Source: Chromobotia macracanthus
Taxonomy: Eukaryota; Chordata; Actinopteri; Cypriniformes; Botiidae
Length of the DNA: 64,000 nucleotides
NCBI GenBank assembly: GCA_036877525.1
Contig: JAZGTH010000099.1
Span: 372,001 to 436,000, forward strand
Direction of reading: 5' to 3'
Made by a program: the position numbers and the translations under genes
Notes under the pieces: model-generated
The model's database searches: none
Seen by the model: the letters and a program-made list of their open reading frames with translations, nothing else
What the model was told of the DNA's origin: nothing
Shown here: in pieces, positions 1-14,400 of the stretch
Layout of the letters: each line of letters starts with the position of its first letter
How positions within the stretch are numbered: position 1 is the stretch's first letter

Positions 1-1408
1 TCTAAGGAACTAAGAGCAAGCTTAGAACTAAAAGTTATTTAGTATATAAAGAGAATATTTAGGGGTACTAGGTGCCCAGAGGTTCTTCAGAGGCTTCCAC
101 CAGAATGGCAGCAAAGATTCATTTGGTGCCTCAAAAATCTGTGTAAAATATATAACTTCTTAAAATCCACTTTTGTAGCAAGAAATGAAACCTGGCTGAG
201 TTGGTTAGCTTTAATTGGTTCCTCCCCAAAAGCATAAGGCTTCTCAAATTAGCCTTAGAACTGTCAGAAAACAGAAAATGCACACAGCCACAAAAATATC
301 TAGTTGTTTCGTTGGTTTTTGTTTGCTTTCAAAAGCCAGTAATTCACAGTAATTCAAGTAGAGAACCACTGATTTAAACTGATGGTAAAACTGGCTAGCA
401 ACCCTTTTTAACTTATTTACCAGTGGCGTTTTTTAACTCGCAGGTGTTAATTTTGGCCCTTGCCTGTAAATATTGATTCTCTTAACATACAGAGCTACAA
501 ATACTTCTCACACCCCTCTCACCAGTGCAGCTCTTATTTTAGTAAAGGTCAAAGCTTTTAACAGACAGAGCCTGTTGCCTGTTTTGCTGCAAAAGGCAGG
601 TCGTTTTTTAATAGTAACATTATTTAAATATTGTGCAAACAGAATGCAAATATTGAAGAAAGTAATTAGCTTGAGCTCAGGGGAATATGCAGTGGGTTAC
701 TCTATATTTGGAGACCGTGTGATTAGACTGAACTGTGTTTATATTATTTAAATTTTCGTTCGAAAATATCGTTCACTCGGTTGATATTGTATCATTTTTT
801 TTAATGTTGAATGCTTGAATGTTTTTCTTCATATTTTTGTTTACCAGCAAAGTGTAATTGCATAGAAAAGTAACGGCACATCTCTCCTCAACAGGCCACA
901 CAACTGGCAATATCAAATTGATACTATAACAATGAAAATGAGTTATGGACCACAGTTTAATACTAAAAGGTTCCTTTGGCTTAGTGGCTTCTCGTAATAA
1001 TGATTCTCTGTAAGCATAATTAAATAAAGCAAAAATACTATTTGCTTTTCCTGTTTTAGGTAAATGTTCATGCTAAAAATGGGGATGGATGTGTGTAGTT
1101 GCTTGTCTTCAGTAGTTGACATTTTAATAGGACATCTTCCAGCTCATAGCACAGCAATAGAGTAAAACCCAGCAGCACTTTGATCTCTGTGTTTGCCTGT
1201 GTGTGTGCGAGCCAGATTATGTGGGAATATAACACAGACTTTGTCATTTCTAATTTACAAAGTTTTGTGTGATAACCAATTAATTGTGACTTATCTAATA
1301 ATTAAAATCATCCTATTGGGACACAGTTATTGTTTTTAGCATACATTAAAAACGCACAAAAAGCCAGTTGGAAAACAGAATTTCATGTTATACTTGTTTG
1401 TTTTCCAG

Positions 1409-1466
1409 AGCTTCCGTATGGCTGGGAGAAAATCGATGACCCTATTTATGGGACCTACTATGTTGA
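1409..1466 (+). CDS. magi2: magi2 exon: first half of WW2
   Basis: Starts after a ttttccag acceptor and ends at gtaagt. It encodes ELPYGWEKIDDPIYGTYYV, which contains the first WW-domain tryptophan. It is entered with two bases completing a codon and leaves in phase 2 (GA|T). Confidence 0.92.
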
Positions 1467-2365
1467 GTAAGTTTGTTCCTCTGTGTTAATAAACAAAAAC
1501 GTAATTTAATAGCACTTTGGGTCTCTGTGTTTTCTCGTATTTTCTCTGCTTCATATTAATTGGTTAGATTGCCGCTGTACTGTGCCCAGTCTGAAAAACA
1601 GCTGCTCTGTTGTTTCCTAATTCAGTTCACAGTGTGTGTGAACGCGTGTGAGCGTGTGTGCCATCATTTTTCTTGCTTAATGCACAGTCTGGGGTGAGGC
1701 GGCACTATTTATAGTATGGTGTGCTTGGCTACTCTTCTTCCCAGGACAGATGAGAACAGTGAGCTCAAGCCAATAAGCAGCTGTAGTAGCATGTGGATAC
1801 ACAACCACACACTCTTTTCCAACTGCGTCATAACCGCAGAACCGCTTACACTTCCTCTGTATTGAGACTGGATTATGAAATGCTCTTAAAGGAACAGTAC
1901 ACCCAAAACTGAAAATTCTGACACCGTTTAGTCGCCCTCGTGTCTGTCTCTCCGTCTGTCTTTCTATCTATGGAAAGGTAGAAGAAGACAGTGATTATTG
2001 TACAACTGTGGGTTTGATGTTGTGGGAGATGACAGCTGGGAAGATCATAAACTGCATCTGGTGTGAAATGACTGTAATTTTCTGTGAATCTGTGTCTAGT
2101 GGCTTTTTAGAGGAGACACATAACAGAAGCATTATGCACAAGGCTAACTATCGCATAATTTCTATTTGCGTGTGTGTTCTTGTTTTTATAGACCAAATGT
2201 CTCCACAAAGATGGTAAACACACCTACATTGTGAGGAGCAGTCAGCAGTCCCCAAAAGGGAGTTTGATAATTAAATTTACTTAATAAGGCTTATTTGAAA
2301 ATGTAAAATGCAAAAGGTTTTGGTGAGGGTTAGGTTTAGTGGTAGGGTGAGGGTTGGGGGACAGA

Positions 2366-2436
<71 letters not shown>

Positions 2437-5400
2437 ATAGTATAAAAGTCATTATGTTGATGGAAAGTCCCCACAAATCATAGAAACCTAACGTGCATGT
2501 GTGTGTGTGCGTACTTTCTGTTTTAAAAGGCATGTCTTTACTTTTACAGTTGATTGATTAAAGATCTAAATACAACCAAACTAAAACCAATTACAACATC
2601 TTACCCAATTGTGCTGTAAGAAATGTGAACCCGTCTTAAATAAAGGACTAGAGACAGAATCTGTTCATTATATTACAATCTGTTGAATCAATTTCAGGTG
2701 TCAGAAAAGAAATCTAAAACAGATTCTTCAGAAAAATTGACCTTGCTTAATGTCAGAACAAAGCTGTAATGACAAACGCCACATCTTTACAAAAACCCAT
2801 TATGCTTTTTATCACAAGAATGTCTCTTAATGGGGCCTAATTGTCTCTTGAAACACAATTAATTGTGACAGCGAGTGTACAGCGAGTGTACAGCCAGTGC
2901 AGAGCAGCATTTCCTCCAGATCAGAGAATGTCTGATTACTGCCTCAGCTCACTGTTTGATCGCTCGCTTACCAAAGATAAAGACTAAATGGGCTGATGTT
3001 GTATTTAATGACCGGAGTCTGTTCGATTTTAAAAGAGTCATTAAAGGGTGTTAGAATCAGCACTAATGCTTTCATGTATAATGCATATCATTAAGGGGGC
3101 TTGTCTCAGTTGTTTATTTGATGGGCAATGACTGGACAAAATGGTGCATTGACAAGTCATGACGTGTGTGTGTGCATGTGTGTGTGTGTGTGTGTGTGTG
3201 TGTATACACACAGACATAGAGAGAGAGATACAGTAATATATGTAATAAATGGATGTATGTATTTAGGATTTGTTTCATGGTATTACAATACTATCAGGTT
3301 TATTTGGGCATATATCTTTGTAATACGATAGTTTTTCTGTAGTACCTTGGAGTGTCACAAAATTACCATTGTGCATTCATTTCAGTACCATGGTTTCACC
3401 ATCTGACACCATCACAGTATTTGTTATAAGTGTAGCTTTTGAAACAGAGTGACTGCTCTAACTGCTCTAGACTGGCACGTTATCATGTAGGCACTCAGGG
3501 GTTCAGGAAGTAACGCTTGCATGGATCTCTGCTTCTGCCGTTTTGATTGCAGTCACATAAACCGGCGGACACAATTTGAGAACCCCGTTCTAGAGGCCAA
3601 GAGACGAGTGCAACAACAGCAGCAGATGCAGAATCAGGGCTTGTCATCTCTCCCTCTGCCTGCAGTCTACAGAGGTAAAGTGTTATTTATTCCCAAACAA
3701 CTGACCAATCAAATTTCAAGGGGTGGTCCTATTAGCAATATGCAAATCTAGTTAAAACGTTACAATTTTTTCAAACCTCCCCTGAATTAGCAACACTGAT
3801 GACATCATAATAACCCTTATCTGCTCTATGCAATTACATGTTTAACATCAGATCTCATGGAATTACAGATTTGTGCTTGATGTCCATGACTATTATTATA
3901 TTTCTCCTGTGAGCTCAGTGTCTGTCTCCATAGTAACACATCTGAGCTCAGAGTTTGGTAGCGCACCATCTGTGACTGAACTTATTGTTAAGGAAACTAC
4001 GTCCGTACACCCAGACCTTTGCAGTTATTAAGTCTAGCTGTGTGTAAGCTTGTTCTGAAATGTTTCCTGTTTTCTATGAAACTCTTTGAATGGACTTGTT
4101 GAATGTCCCCTGCCATTATAAGACCTTGTTAGCATTCTGATTATGGAAAGAAGGATTTTTAGCAATAGTTCTTGTTGAAAACCCATTTAGCAGGTCATGC
4201 TGTTATTCACATGAAGGTAAGAGGGTTCATCCAGGGTGTTAACAAGGAGAACTTGATTCAGCCTTCAGACTCACATGGTCATTAGAGAGAGCAGCCATGG
4301 CTGCAAATAGGTTGTAGCTGGTTTGGCTCTATGGTGTAGAGAACATTTATAACAAAGAGCTTGAGGTGATAACTTTCCACAGCTTTCACCCTGGAACATA
4401 CAAATTACATCTTGTTACCAGAGAGTGAAGTGGCTTGGAAAAATGAAGTACGGGAGACTGAGGAAACCTGTCCTTAACCGTGTCTGGATATGTATTGTCC
4501 AAACTGTGACTGCTGCAGAAAAGTGCCCAGATGAACCCCTGACAGGTTGTCCAGCCTGAGAGGCTGCGCACAGCATCAGAGAACACAGGCAGCTGTACCA
4601 CTATGAATATAGTGGGGGGCTGTAGCTGTTTTCTGTTACATATGCACTTAAGCCAAACAATTTCACTTCATGGTTTTTACAGGCAGTTTTTGGAGTGATA
4701 GACAAATGCTTCACACCTACCATGTTGTTTATAGGTGCTAATTCAGGGTGTTTCAAGTTCACAGAAGTTTGTAAAGCCTCATGCCTGAAAAATACTCAGC
4801 AAAAGTTTTAAAAGTGAGGGGTCGTGTCCTTCCAGTTACAATGGTTTATACTCCCCTACCGTTACACAGCAGTACAATTAGCCATGTTCTGCAATGTGTT
4901 ATTAGCATGACAGGCAATATTCAAGACATCCTTTTATATCTGCCCAGTGGCATCATATTAAAGGTGGATCAGCGTAATCTATTATTAAAACTGCATATTG
5001 ACAAAATATTTATTTCAAAAATGTATTTCTCATAGTAGGTGCCCCATGTATGGTTAACATGCATCCATTTCCTGTGTGAGTTGAGGGTTTTTCTTCTTTA
5101 TAACAGTGGAGAGCCCCTCCTCTGCCACTTTACCCAGGGCCAGACTGGCATACGTGGGTCCAGCTCCTGAGCGCTCTCACAGTCTCACTGACCTGTCCGA
5201 GGCCCCCCTGTACCGCGCTGGTGTGTTTGGACTGCATGGTACGTCATTAGACTGGCGCCCCCTTGTGCAGGGGAGGAACAACAGCAGGAGTCAATTCGCC
5301 GTCCTGTTTTTGTTTAGTTTTTAGTTCCTCTAAGGAACATTCTCTCTAAACTGGTGGAGACGTTTTGTTGGCTTTTTTTGTTGTTGTATTTTTATTTTTG

Positions 5401-8400
5401 CCTGCGCTTTCAGGATACACGTGAGTACACCTACCCTGCCCAAAATACCAGCTGGTCACCAGCATATGTTGCGTTATGGACGCTGGTTCCCAGCATGGGA
5501 TGCTGTTTTCCTCAACAAGGTTTCGTATCTAGTAGGGATGGGAGAGGATGGCAGATTAGTCATCTAACAACCCTCTAGACAATTAGTGAGGCCAACTAGT
5601 CAGTTTAACTATGTTTTTCTTTAATATTTTGTTTAAATATATAAAAAAATCAATTAACAAAATGTTGTGATTAAGGTGGTTAATTGTTATTGAGATAATT
5701 AATATTTCTAATAGTGTTTACTACATTTTAAGCTAACTGCTAACTACTAACCTACGCTAAAGATGTCACAAAAAACAAAAGGTGTGGATAAAGTTTTACC
5801 AAGTGGAAACAACCACTTTGTGCAATTTATGCAATTTAACATTTGCAAGGTAACAAAACTTACATCTGTAAGTTCATCCCCCCAAGAAAGACCATGCTAG
5901 TCAACCAGCTTCAACAACTACATTTTGCTGGTGAACAGCACATGTTAACCAGATTAAAGAAGCATGCAGATTCATGCTCGTCTGAGATTTGGTCTTTTCA
6001 GCAGGGTATCTGGACCAGCTATTGTCCCTAACGCATGGCAAAGATCTCAATTTGGCCTAGATGGTTGTAAAACAGACCAAATAACTTCAACAGTCCAAAT
6101 AGGATGGAGTAACTGTGGCTGGCATCTTGTAACTCAATACTGTGTACTGAAGTATCTCTTGAGTTTTGCAGAAGCATCTCTTCAGGCCTTGTTGTGCGAT
6201 TAGCGAAAGAGCTTCTCCAGAACGTTTTTTGAGGCTGCTTTTCTCCACGCTGAGAGAACAGAAGAACTGCTCTGCCTGTGCAGGTTCTTCTCCTGGCTTT
6301 TTTTTTGCTTAAGTCTTGGGGGGGATCCTGAGAGATGGCCCTGGCTAAAGATAACACTGCTGAGTTCACATTTGAGCCCATTTAAAGAGCCAAAGTGAGG
6401 TTTGAGCAAAAAAAAACAAGCCTTCATGTCCCACTCTGCTCTTGTATGTTTGGCTTTAAGCAAAGCGCTTGGCCCTATACCCACAATCCCCCAGCGTGAT
6501 GTGTTCTGCTTCTTTTTAATGGGTTTGGAGTGGCTTACCAAGTACCCCATTCATTTCTGGATATCTTCAGTTGGCTACGCTCGATTGTAATTTTTATGTG
6601 CTTTGCCGGTTCATTCGTGCATCTTTTTATCCCGGCAGAGAAGCCTCTGTTCACACGGGACCCCACGCAACTGAAGGGCAGCTTCCTGTCCACAGCTCTG
6701 CAGAAAAGCAACATGGGATTTGGCTTCACTATCATCGGTGGTGATGAACCGGACGAGTTCTTGCAGGTCAAAAGTGTCATTCCGGACGGACCCGCGGCAC
6801 AGGACGGGAAAATGGCTACAGGTAAATACACATACACACGAGTTGATGTTTGAAAGGCTCTAATGTGCTGTTCTCACTCGCAGTGAGCTCACAGATGGCT
6901 AGTCTCTCTTAGTATCTGATTGTGCCACACTACTGCTGCAGTGTGAAGCTGTCATTTTATTGGTTGACAGTGCGCTAGGGACAGTCAGGGGTTAAGTGCA
7001 TTTATGGACAGTGTATTTATTGGCTTTATGTTTGAGTGTGTGTGTATCATACAGAGCGAGGCAGGTGTCCATTAATCACAGTGGGGCTTTATGATTCCTG
7101 CGACTCCGGTCCAGTACACTGCGGTAGTGTTACTCTTTAATCACACACACACGCACACATCACCATTGAAATCTCATACATTCTAACAGAGGGACCAACA
7201 TCACAGAGCTGTTTGTCTGTTTCGAGTGTTGATGCATCTCCCATGATGCCACTTTATTTTATTAGTGTTGTTGGTAGTTTTGGAAATGATAAATTTCTGC
7301 TCCTGTCCTCTCTGCTCTGTTCCTCGTCTCCACCTCTTCTGCTCCCGCTGGACTCCTTGTCCTACTTGTGCAGTTCCGCAGTCGCTCACATGATCTGCAG
7401 AGCACAGCTGCATACATTGACTTACATGCACAAGCACCACCAGTGTTGGCACAAAAATTGTCTGGCCACCTTGAGATGAGGCCCCACCCAGGATCAGTGA
7501 CATTGTACACAAACATTTGTAGGGAATTAGTGGCAATGAAGAAATAAAGTGTAATGGAAAACGTAGCATTTTTATCTAAGACCGTCATTTGTCACTTAAT
7601 TTATACTGAGTTGTCTACAAAACGTACCATTGGCAAAATAACAATAACAACAATAAATGAAATAATTCTACCTCATCAAATAACTATTCAGTTAAATCCA
7701 AAGATCCATTATAACCTAATCTTACTTCCTTTGCATGTTAAGTCTGCAAACCTGAATTTCATTGGCTCAGAGTCCCATGAGTGCTGCTCACATCACAGGG
7801 GCAGCAGAATGCCTGTTCGCCAGTGTCAGAACGTTCATGCAATCTCTCTCCTTCCCTTCTAGCCGAGGCTTTCCTTGGTAAATTAAAGCTATCATGCAGA
7901 GTGCTGTTATCTGTGGCGTGACATGGTTCACTACCTGCGTCTTACAAACCTGCCATCCACCCCATCCGCAGCCATTATAGATGCATCCGTGGCGCGTATG
8001 TTTACTCTTCCCCTCACAGCTGCACCAGAGGCCTCTCATAAAGAACCTAACAAGCAGATAATGAGTTGAATCAGGTGCAGAGGTGAGCTGCTGCAGGGAC
8101 GGGAAGCACAACTTGTGTGCCTGCTGGAAGGGCTCTGTTTTTGATGGTTAATGCTTCATTCGTATAGAATGAATCATCAGCCCTAATTTGATTAGAAAAC
8201 TATAAAAATATTCAGACTGGCTTGCAGTAAATGCCAACAGGTTGGCTCAAAACAATGGAATAATGCAAATGTCACTATGGGAATTATGTTGTGACTAACA
8301 AACTACAAAATAAGTGAAAGCTATGTTATATATTTGCATCTGCAAAGTAGCCTCCTTTTGCCTACAGATATGCTCTTTAACAGTTTTTATCGGCTGCTTT

Positions 8401-11400
8401 CTCTTCATTATGCGATTCAGGTCATACATTTAAAAATAAAAATCCTTTGTAATGAAAGAGTACTTTTTATTACAAAAATACTTTTTTGTATATACAGTTA
8501 ACTGTATATATAAAAGTACAGTATGTGTAAAGAATTTAATAAAATAAAATCTGTTTATAAAGTAACAACACTTTATAATATACTTTACATACCGAAACAA
8601 TAAGGCAAAATGTTTAGTTTGGAAGGGGTGTGATGATCTGGTTTGATCTTTGGGTCTTGGGTTCAGATTGATGCTGATGTTAAGTTAAATGTGGTTTAGT
8701 GAGGTCACACCGATTTCATTTGCTGTCCGGAAGCATGTGAAATTATTGATTGGGACACCAGAGGCTCCAGGCAAATGTCGAATGTATTTACCAAGATTAA
8801 TTAAAATTCCCGCACACCACACAACAGTCAGGAGGGGACAAACCTATCGATAAACACACACGGTATTGCATAAAATGTCTAGAAAACAGAAGTCCATCTG
8901 TAGGAAATACATTGCAAGAAATACACTAGTAGGAAATGCACACTGTGAGATCCATGGTCTTGCTTATGCCATTGACCACATTTACTGAATTATTGATATT
9001 TTCTCATAGCATCATCTAATTTTCATAATAGCAACTTTTGTAGTTAAATATGTATTTCTTTATTAGCATTCAAAGACTGATCCGAAGACCAGATTCAGAA
9101 ATCTGTCACATTCCAGAATGAATCAGAATTCAGTGTCACAACATCATACAATTCACATTCTCAGTGTTGCCACAAGGGGTGCTGTAGTGGCTCTTAGCAT
9201 AGTTAGTCTTAGTCTATGATAAGTTTTACTAGTGTCAAACTTTAGCAACAGTCTGAAGACAGTCTTGCTAAGCAAGTTTGTCAAACTGTTATAACTGAAT
9301 AATACCTTATCTGATTTAATGGAACACAAGTGTGAGGATAACTGCATCACCCTCCTGAGTTTTAGCATGATAATTGTGTAGAGAGAGAAAAAGCAATGAA
9401 GAAAAAGAAGTGTAGCTCAAGTGTAGCTCACAAAGTGCTTGCAACATCAACACCATGGGTTTAATTACCAGCATGGGGCATACTGATTAAATGTATATCT
9501 TGAATACACTAAGTTGCATAGTTAAAAGCATCTGTCGGATGTATAAATATAGGAGGGCTTGTGATATTTACATTACTATTGAAGTGTTTTGTTTAATCCA
9601 TACATTGCTGAAAAATATGTTAAGAATTAATAAATTATAAAAAGACAATGAATGAAGGAGGTTTGAGAGAACTGGTTCTAAAATATAGATCACAATTAAG
9701 CCTGGGGTTTTATTGTCACATGGCGATACTTAAGCTGGATTGAGAAAGAGTCTATCAAACTGTGCTTTGAAATTGGTGCCCTGTAATTGTCACAGTTGCC
9801 AGGGGAGACGGCATGAATAAAATATTGCATGACTGAAAAGTTTGCAAATTGGTGAAACGTTTTTCATCCTGATTAAAGAGAATATTCTTATTGGGTAAAA
9901 TAAAATTCAAAGTTCAAAAAGCTAGTGAACTGCCTTGCTGTCTACTTCCAACATATAGGGACCTAACCGCCATGAAACCTTAGAAGTGACCGATTTAGAA
10001 CAAACTGCACATTGGCAGAAACTCCATACACCACACAAAAAAAACCACTTCAAATACAGGCTAGATAGACAGCTCACTGTAGGATTTGAACAACACGGAT
10101 AACTATATTTTTGTGCTTATTTTCTTTTCCTAGGTGATGTGATCGTTTACATCAATGACGTTTGTGTCCTGGGCACCACCCACGCCGATGTTGTGAAGCT
10201 TTTTCAGTCAGTTCCGATTGGTCAGAGTGTAACCCTCGTACTGTGCAGGGGTTACCCTCTTCCTTACGACCCGGAGGAGGCAGCCAGCACCCTACTTCCC
10301 CCCCTTGGTCTCATTGAGCGCCCTCTACTGGTCAATGGGCGGAATAGCTATGACAGCTACATGGAGTACATCTCCCGCACGGCACGCTTTGTAGACCCCC
10401 TCCAAACTTCTTTGTGTCCTCCTCACCCTGGAGACACCCACTTGGATACCGGTCCACTAGAGGACAGCATCTCCATGGCATCGTCAGGAGCAACCGGAGG
10501 AGAGCTGTTGACGGTTACCATGGTGAAGGGGGCAGATGGTTTCGGATTCACCATTGCAGACAGTAGTGGAGGCCAGCGAGTGAAGCAGATTCTGGAGGCG
10601 CAGGGATGCCCGGGGCTGTGCGAGGGTGATCTGATTGTGGAGATTAACCACCAACCCGTGCTAACACTCTCACACACACAGGTGGTGGAGCTGCTGAAAG
10701 AGTGTCCGGTTGGAGCAGAGGCCACGCTGGTGGTACAGAGAGGCGGGGCAGGTAAGAAGCCTCATGTTTGTAGTGGTGTGGATGTGTTTCAGGTTTTCAT
10801 CCAGGAAACTTTTAAAGCTCAGTTCAAGCTATTTCACATTTTTAATCGTTTCATGGATAAACTGACCAACGATCCATGTTAACATGTGCTTGTGGTGTGT
10901 GTGTGTATGCACACCTCTAGTGGTTGGTGATTTATAAATGTTGGGAGATCTGTTTTGTATGGTGGCTCTCCACTAATCTGCTTTCCAAATTACTAGATAT
11001 GACAATGGTAGTGTCACATTTCCATTAATAGAGCCAATGTGTCTTTGACAGCATTTGTTTACTGTAGAATGATGCATCAGTTTCATTGTGTCTTGTAAAG
11101 GAAGCAGAATGTATGATACCACTGTAATACTTTATTGCTTATTGAAAATATATAATGGAAATGGAATTTAGACATACAGTCATTTCGGTCCCCAATTCAG
11201 GCTTGTAGGAGCTGTACTTTTATTACAGCTTGCTGTACTTAGCTCTATTACCAACATAGCTGCCTAGCTGCCCAGGAGTGTTGGCAAGAGCTTAGCCGAG
11301 TAAACTGACTTGCCTTACAGGGACTATTACCAAGCTTAAAACATATTCTGTTGTCATACCCAAGTTGTCATTACCATTTGAGGGAGAGTGCGAAGTCAGC

Positions 11401-14400
11401 AAATCCTGTAAGGTGAAGACACCTTTAAAGCAACAGCCTCTAATGCACACATATATAAGGGCCTTTGATTGGTTGGTTGGTTTGTTTATTGTGTCCTCCT
11501 GAGTCTTATAATTTACTCTTTGAGATTTGTGGTTTGCTCAAAGCGCCGAGTCACAAGAACAAGCTGTTTCACAAGAACAAAGTGACCTTCACTGTGCAGA
11601 AAAGCATTATGGGTAAAATAGACTCTGACACATAATTAGCAAATGCACAAACATGCATAAACGCTACCTGCGTGCGTAATATATTCATAAACAGCATTCG
11701 GTACGAGGACTCTTGCATAACAGACTGTCCATTGACACATACACACACTCCTAAACTGCGGTTTATTTACATACCTCAAAACATAATTTAAAACCGTAAT
11801 GTATTCTGTTTACTGTGCTAATACATGTCTGTACTCATATTGTTCATGAATCATCAGTGCATGTTAAATAGCTAAACAGCTATTTAAAGATTGCTGTGTG
11901 CCACTGGTAAGGCAATGCCTTTTTAAAATATTGCCAATAGTACATGCATTCATTTGAGCACAAATCAGTAAATTCCTGATGGATAAAATCAAGTCCTGCC
12001 CTAAATTTGTTTTTGTTTTGTAGAGAAACCTCAGTGACAGAAATCAAACAGGTTGTGAATGCTGTTTTGTGTTGCGTACAGCTCATGAATGTTCTAATGA
12101 AGTTTTTTAAATGGAAATGTTCCCACTTTGCATTATCCTCACACAAGCACTTCCCACACACACAAGCTCCTTCCAGACTCCAACACTGCCTCCATACAGA
12201 TCCGGTTTTCTGGTTCAGCGTCTAGCTTTCAAGGGGCAGTGAATCAATGCCGATTATTTTACACTGCTGTTGATTATCGCTAGTGATAACTAGTTTCTCA
12301 CCTGAAACTGATTTTAGATTTGCCCCCAATTAATCAAGCAATTGACTTTTTCTAAGATCACCGCAGTTATTCAATTAAATCAACCAACTCTGCAGTTGTT
12401 CTCAGTACACGTACAGCCCATCCAGGGTGTCAGAGCTTACTGCGCACAGAATTTGAGCTTTAATTGCGGTGGGAAGCACTCGCTGTTAAATTCTGCTTCG
12501 GTTTCAGGTCTGTGGTTCCAGGCCGAGATTAATTGTAAGTCATTCATCTCAGAAAATGAAAAGGCAAGCCACATGCACCTGTCTGAACTGCAGAGAAGTA
12601 ATTCATTTGGTACATTTTAGCATTCAAGACAAAAAAGCCTTCAATAGCTTCGCTGACTGACACCCGTTCTGACAACATTGAAGCCCTTTTTTAAAAGAGC
12701 TTTGAGCCATTGTGATTTATGACCCATAGCGTTCAGACTGCGTGATGTAACCTGAAGAGAAGAAAGAAAGTCAGAGAATGTATAGAATAAAAAGCAGGGC
12801 GCAGGGACGAGAATGAACCGGAATGGTTAAAAAAATGCTTCTGTGAAGTATGTGGGATCTCTGTAGGTTAGAAGTTAATGAGAGAGACTTTTACTTTTCA
12901 GTAAGGCCGTCTGATCAGCAGACGGGATTAAAGCCTCCATATCATTTACTTATGAAGTACAAATGCACTCAGAAGCATGCAAATGTGCATACACAGATGG
13001 GTGACACTCATCCAAACATGTCCAGGTCATATTGCACCCTGGATTCATAAAAAGCAAGAGGATATTTGTGCATTAAAAATATTTTGAGTTTCTCGTATTG
13101 ATAGTCTGATATTCCTAATGTAAAATATATCAAATAAATATTTTGTGGGAAATATTAGTTTGACTGTCACGTCTGTAACAAGAAAAATATACCTTGGCTA
13201 CAGTATTGCATGTTCGGGTGTTGACGATGATAAAGCATTTGTATCCTGCAGCACTTGTTATGCACAAAGAAATTAACTGCATGTACCTTGTAATTTCATG
13301 TTTTAAACACAGATAGCGATAGAGAGGTTTCTAACCGTTAAGAGTTTTAAATTTAACTATCAAAGACTTTGTTTTCATAAAGGTAATTTTCAGCCCAGAG
13401 TTGGTGGATTTGGTTCAAGGTTTAAACATCTTTATTGAACAACTTTACACAGTGCCAAAAAGAAATCACATGGGAAATAATAAGAACCAAACGACTGCAA
13501 AAGTGGTTGGCCAGCTCTATTTTTAATCAAGTTGTTTGGACCTGTGAGGAGTGCATGGGTCACCCTGATTAATACCAAACTCTGTGAAGCAGAACGCAGT
13601 AAGGTTATCAGCATTCATTCTTTTAATGTTGATGGGGTGAGTTTTATGCCTCACCAAGGTGAAGTGTAATGAAAGTAGATTGTATTAAATGGCCTTGTGT
13701 GTCTGCAAGGGCACTGACCCATAACCGGGACGTATGTTTTGTGTGAGTGTGTGTGTGTGGACGTTTTTGTCCCACTGACACAACCAGCCTGCTTGAAGGT
13801 CATTATGGTCACTTGAATATGAACACGGCCTGCTGTCCCATGCAGAAGCAATCTGTCCTGTTCAAGCCTTGTTATATCCAGACTGGCTGAAACACTAAAC
13901 AGCCTGTAGCATCACGCTAGCACCCAAGTTTAGCATCCGTCTGTTCAAAATTGCCATGACTGACATATGGAAGATGGAAAAGGATTTGCACAAACCAACA
14001 GTTTCTGTCAAGTTAAGTCACAGGGTCAGTTTCATTCAGTACTGCCTCCATCTGTATTTATCTGCACTATTTATTTAAGCAGAATCAATGGAAGCATTTC
14101 CACTGTGACTCTGATATGTTTATAGCCTTTAATTTAATTGACCTGTTAATGGTTCCTCTGTCAACAACCTTGTTGGTCCTTGAGCAACACTTATATTTAG
14201 AAACCAGAAGTCTGGGTGAGTTTTAGGGATGGGGTTCAGAACAATTTTGTATTATTGTGTCAAGTTTAGGTTTAAGATTAAGTGTTAGGCTTAGGTCAAC
14301 ATCGTTGTTAAGCAATCAAATTTTAGGGTTAAGTTAGCTTTAAGCTTAGGACTGGGGTTCAGGTCTTGATCAGCATCCAGATTTTAGGTTTGGGGATCTT

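Larger units (their letters stand above)
1467..3552. other. magi2 intron with decayed repeats
   Basis: 2.1 kb without coding signal. It holds a GGGATAGTTCACCC-type fragment, a GTCCCCA repeat copy with an (AT)n tract, and a (TG)n tract, each listed separately. Confidence 0.8.
6822..10133. other. magi2 intron, 3.3 kb
   Basis: No coding exon fits the PDZ1 phase. It contains a perfect 22-bp palindrome near 8.5 kb and one dispersed repeat copy near 9.5 kb. Confidence 0.75.

Noticed and set aside
2277..2474. Minus-strand ORF of Ile-Tyr repeats
   Set aside because: It is the (AT)n microsatellite read as protein.
6028..6550. Minus-strand ORFs of 117 and 116 residues
   Set aside because: No resemblance to known proteins, within a magi2 intron, no splice support.
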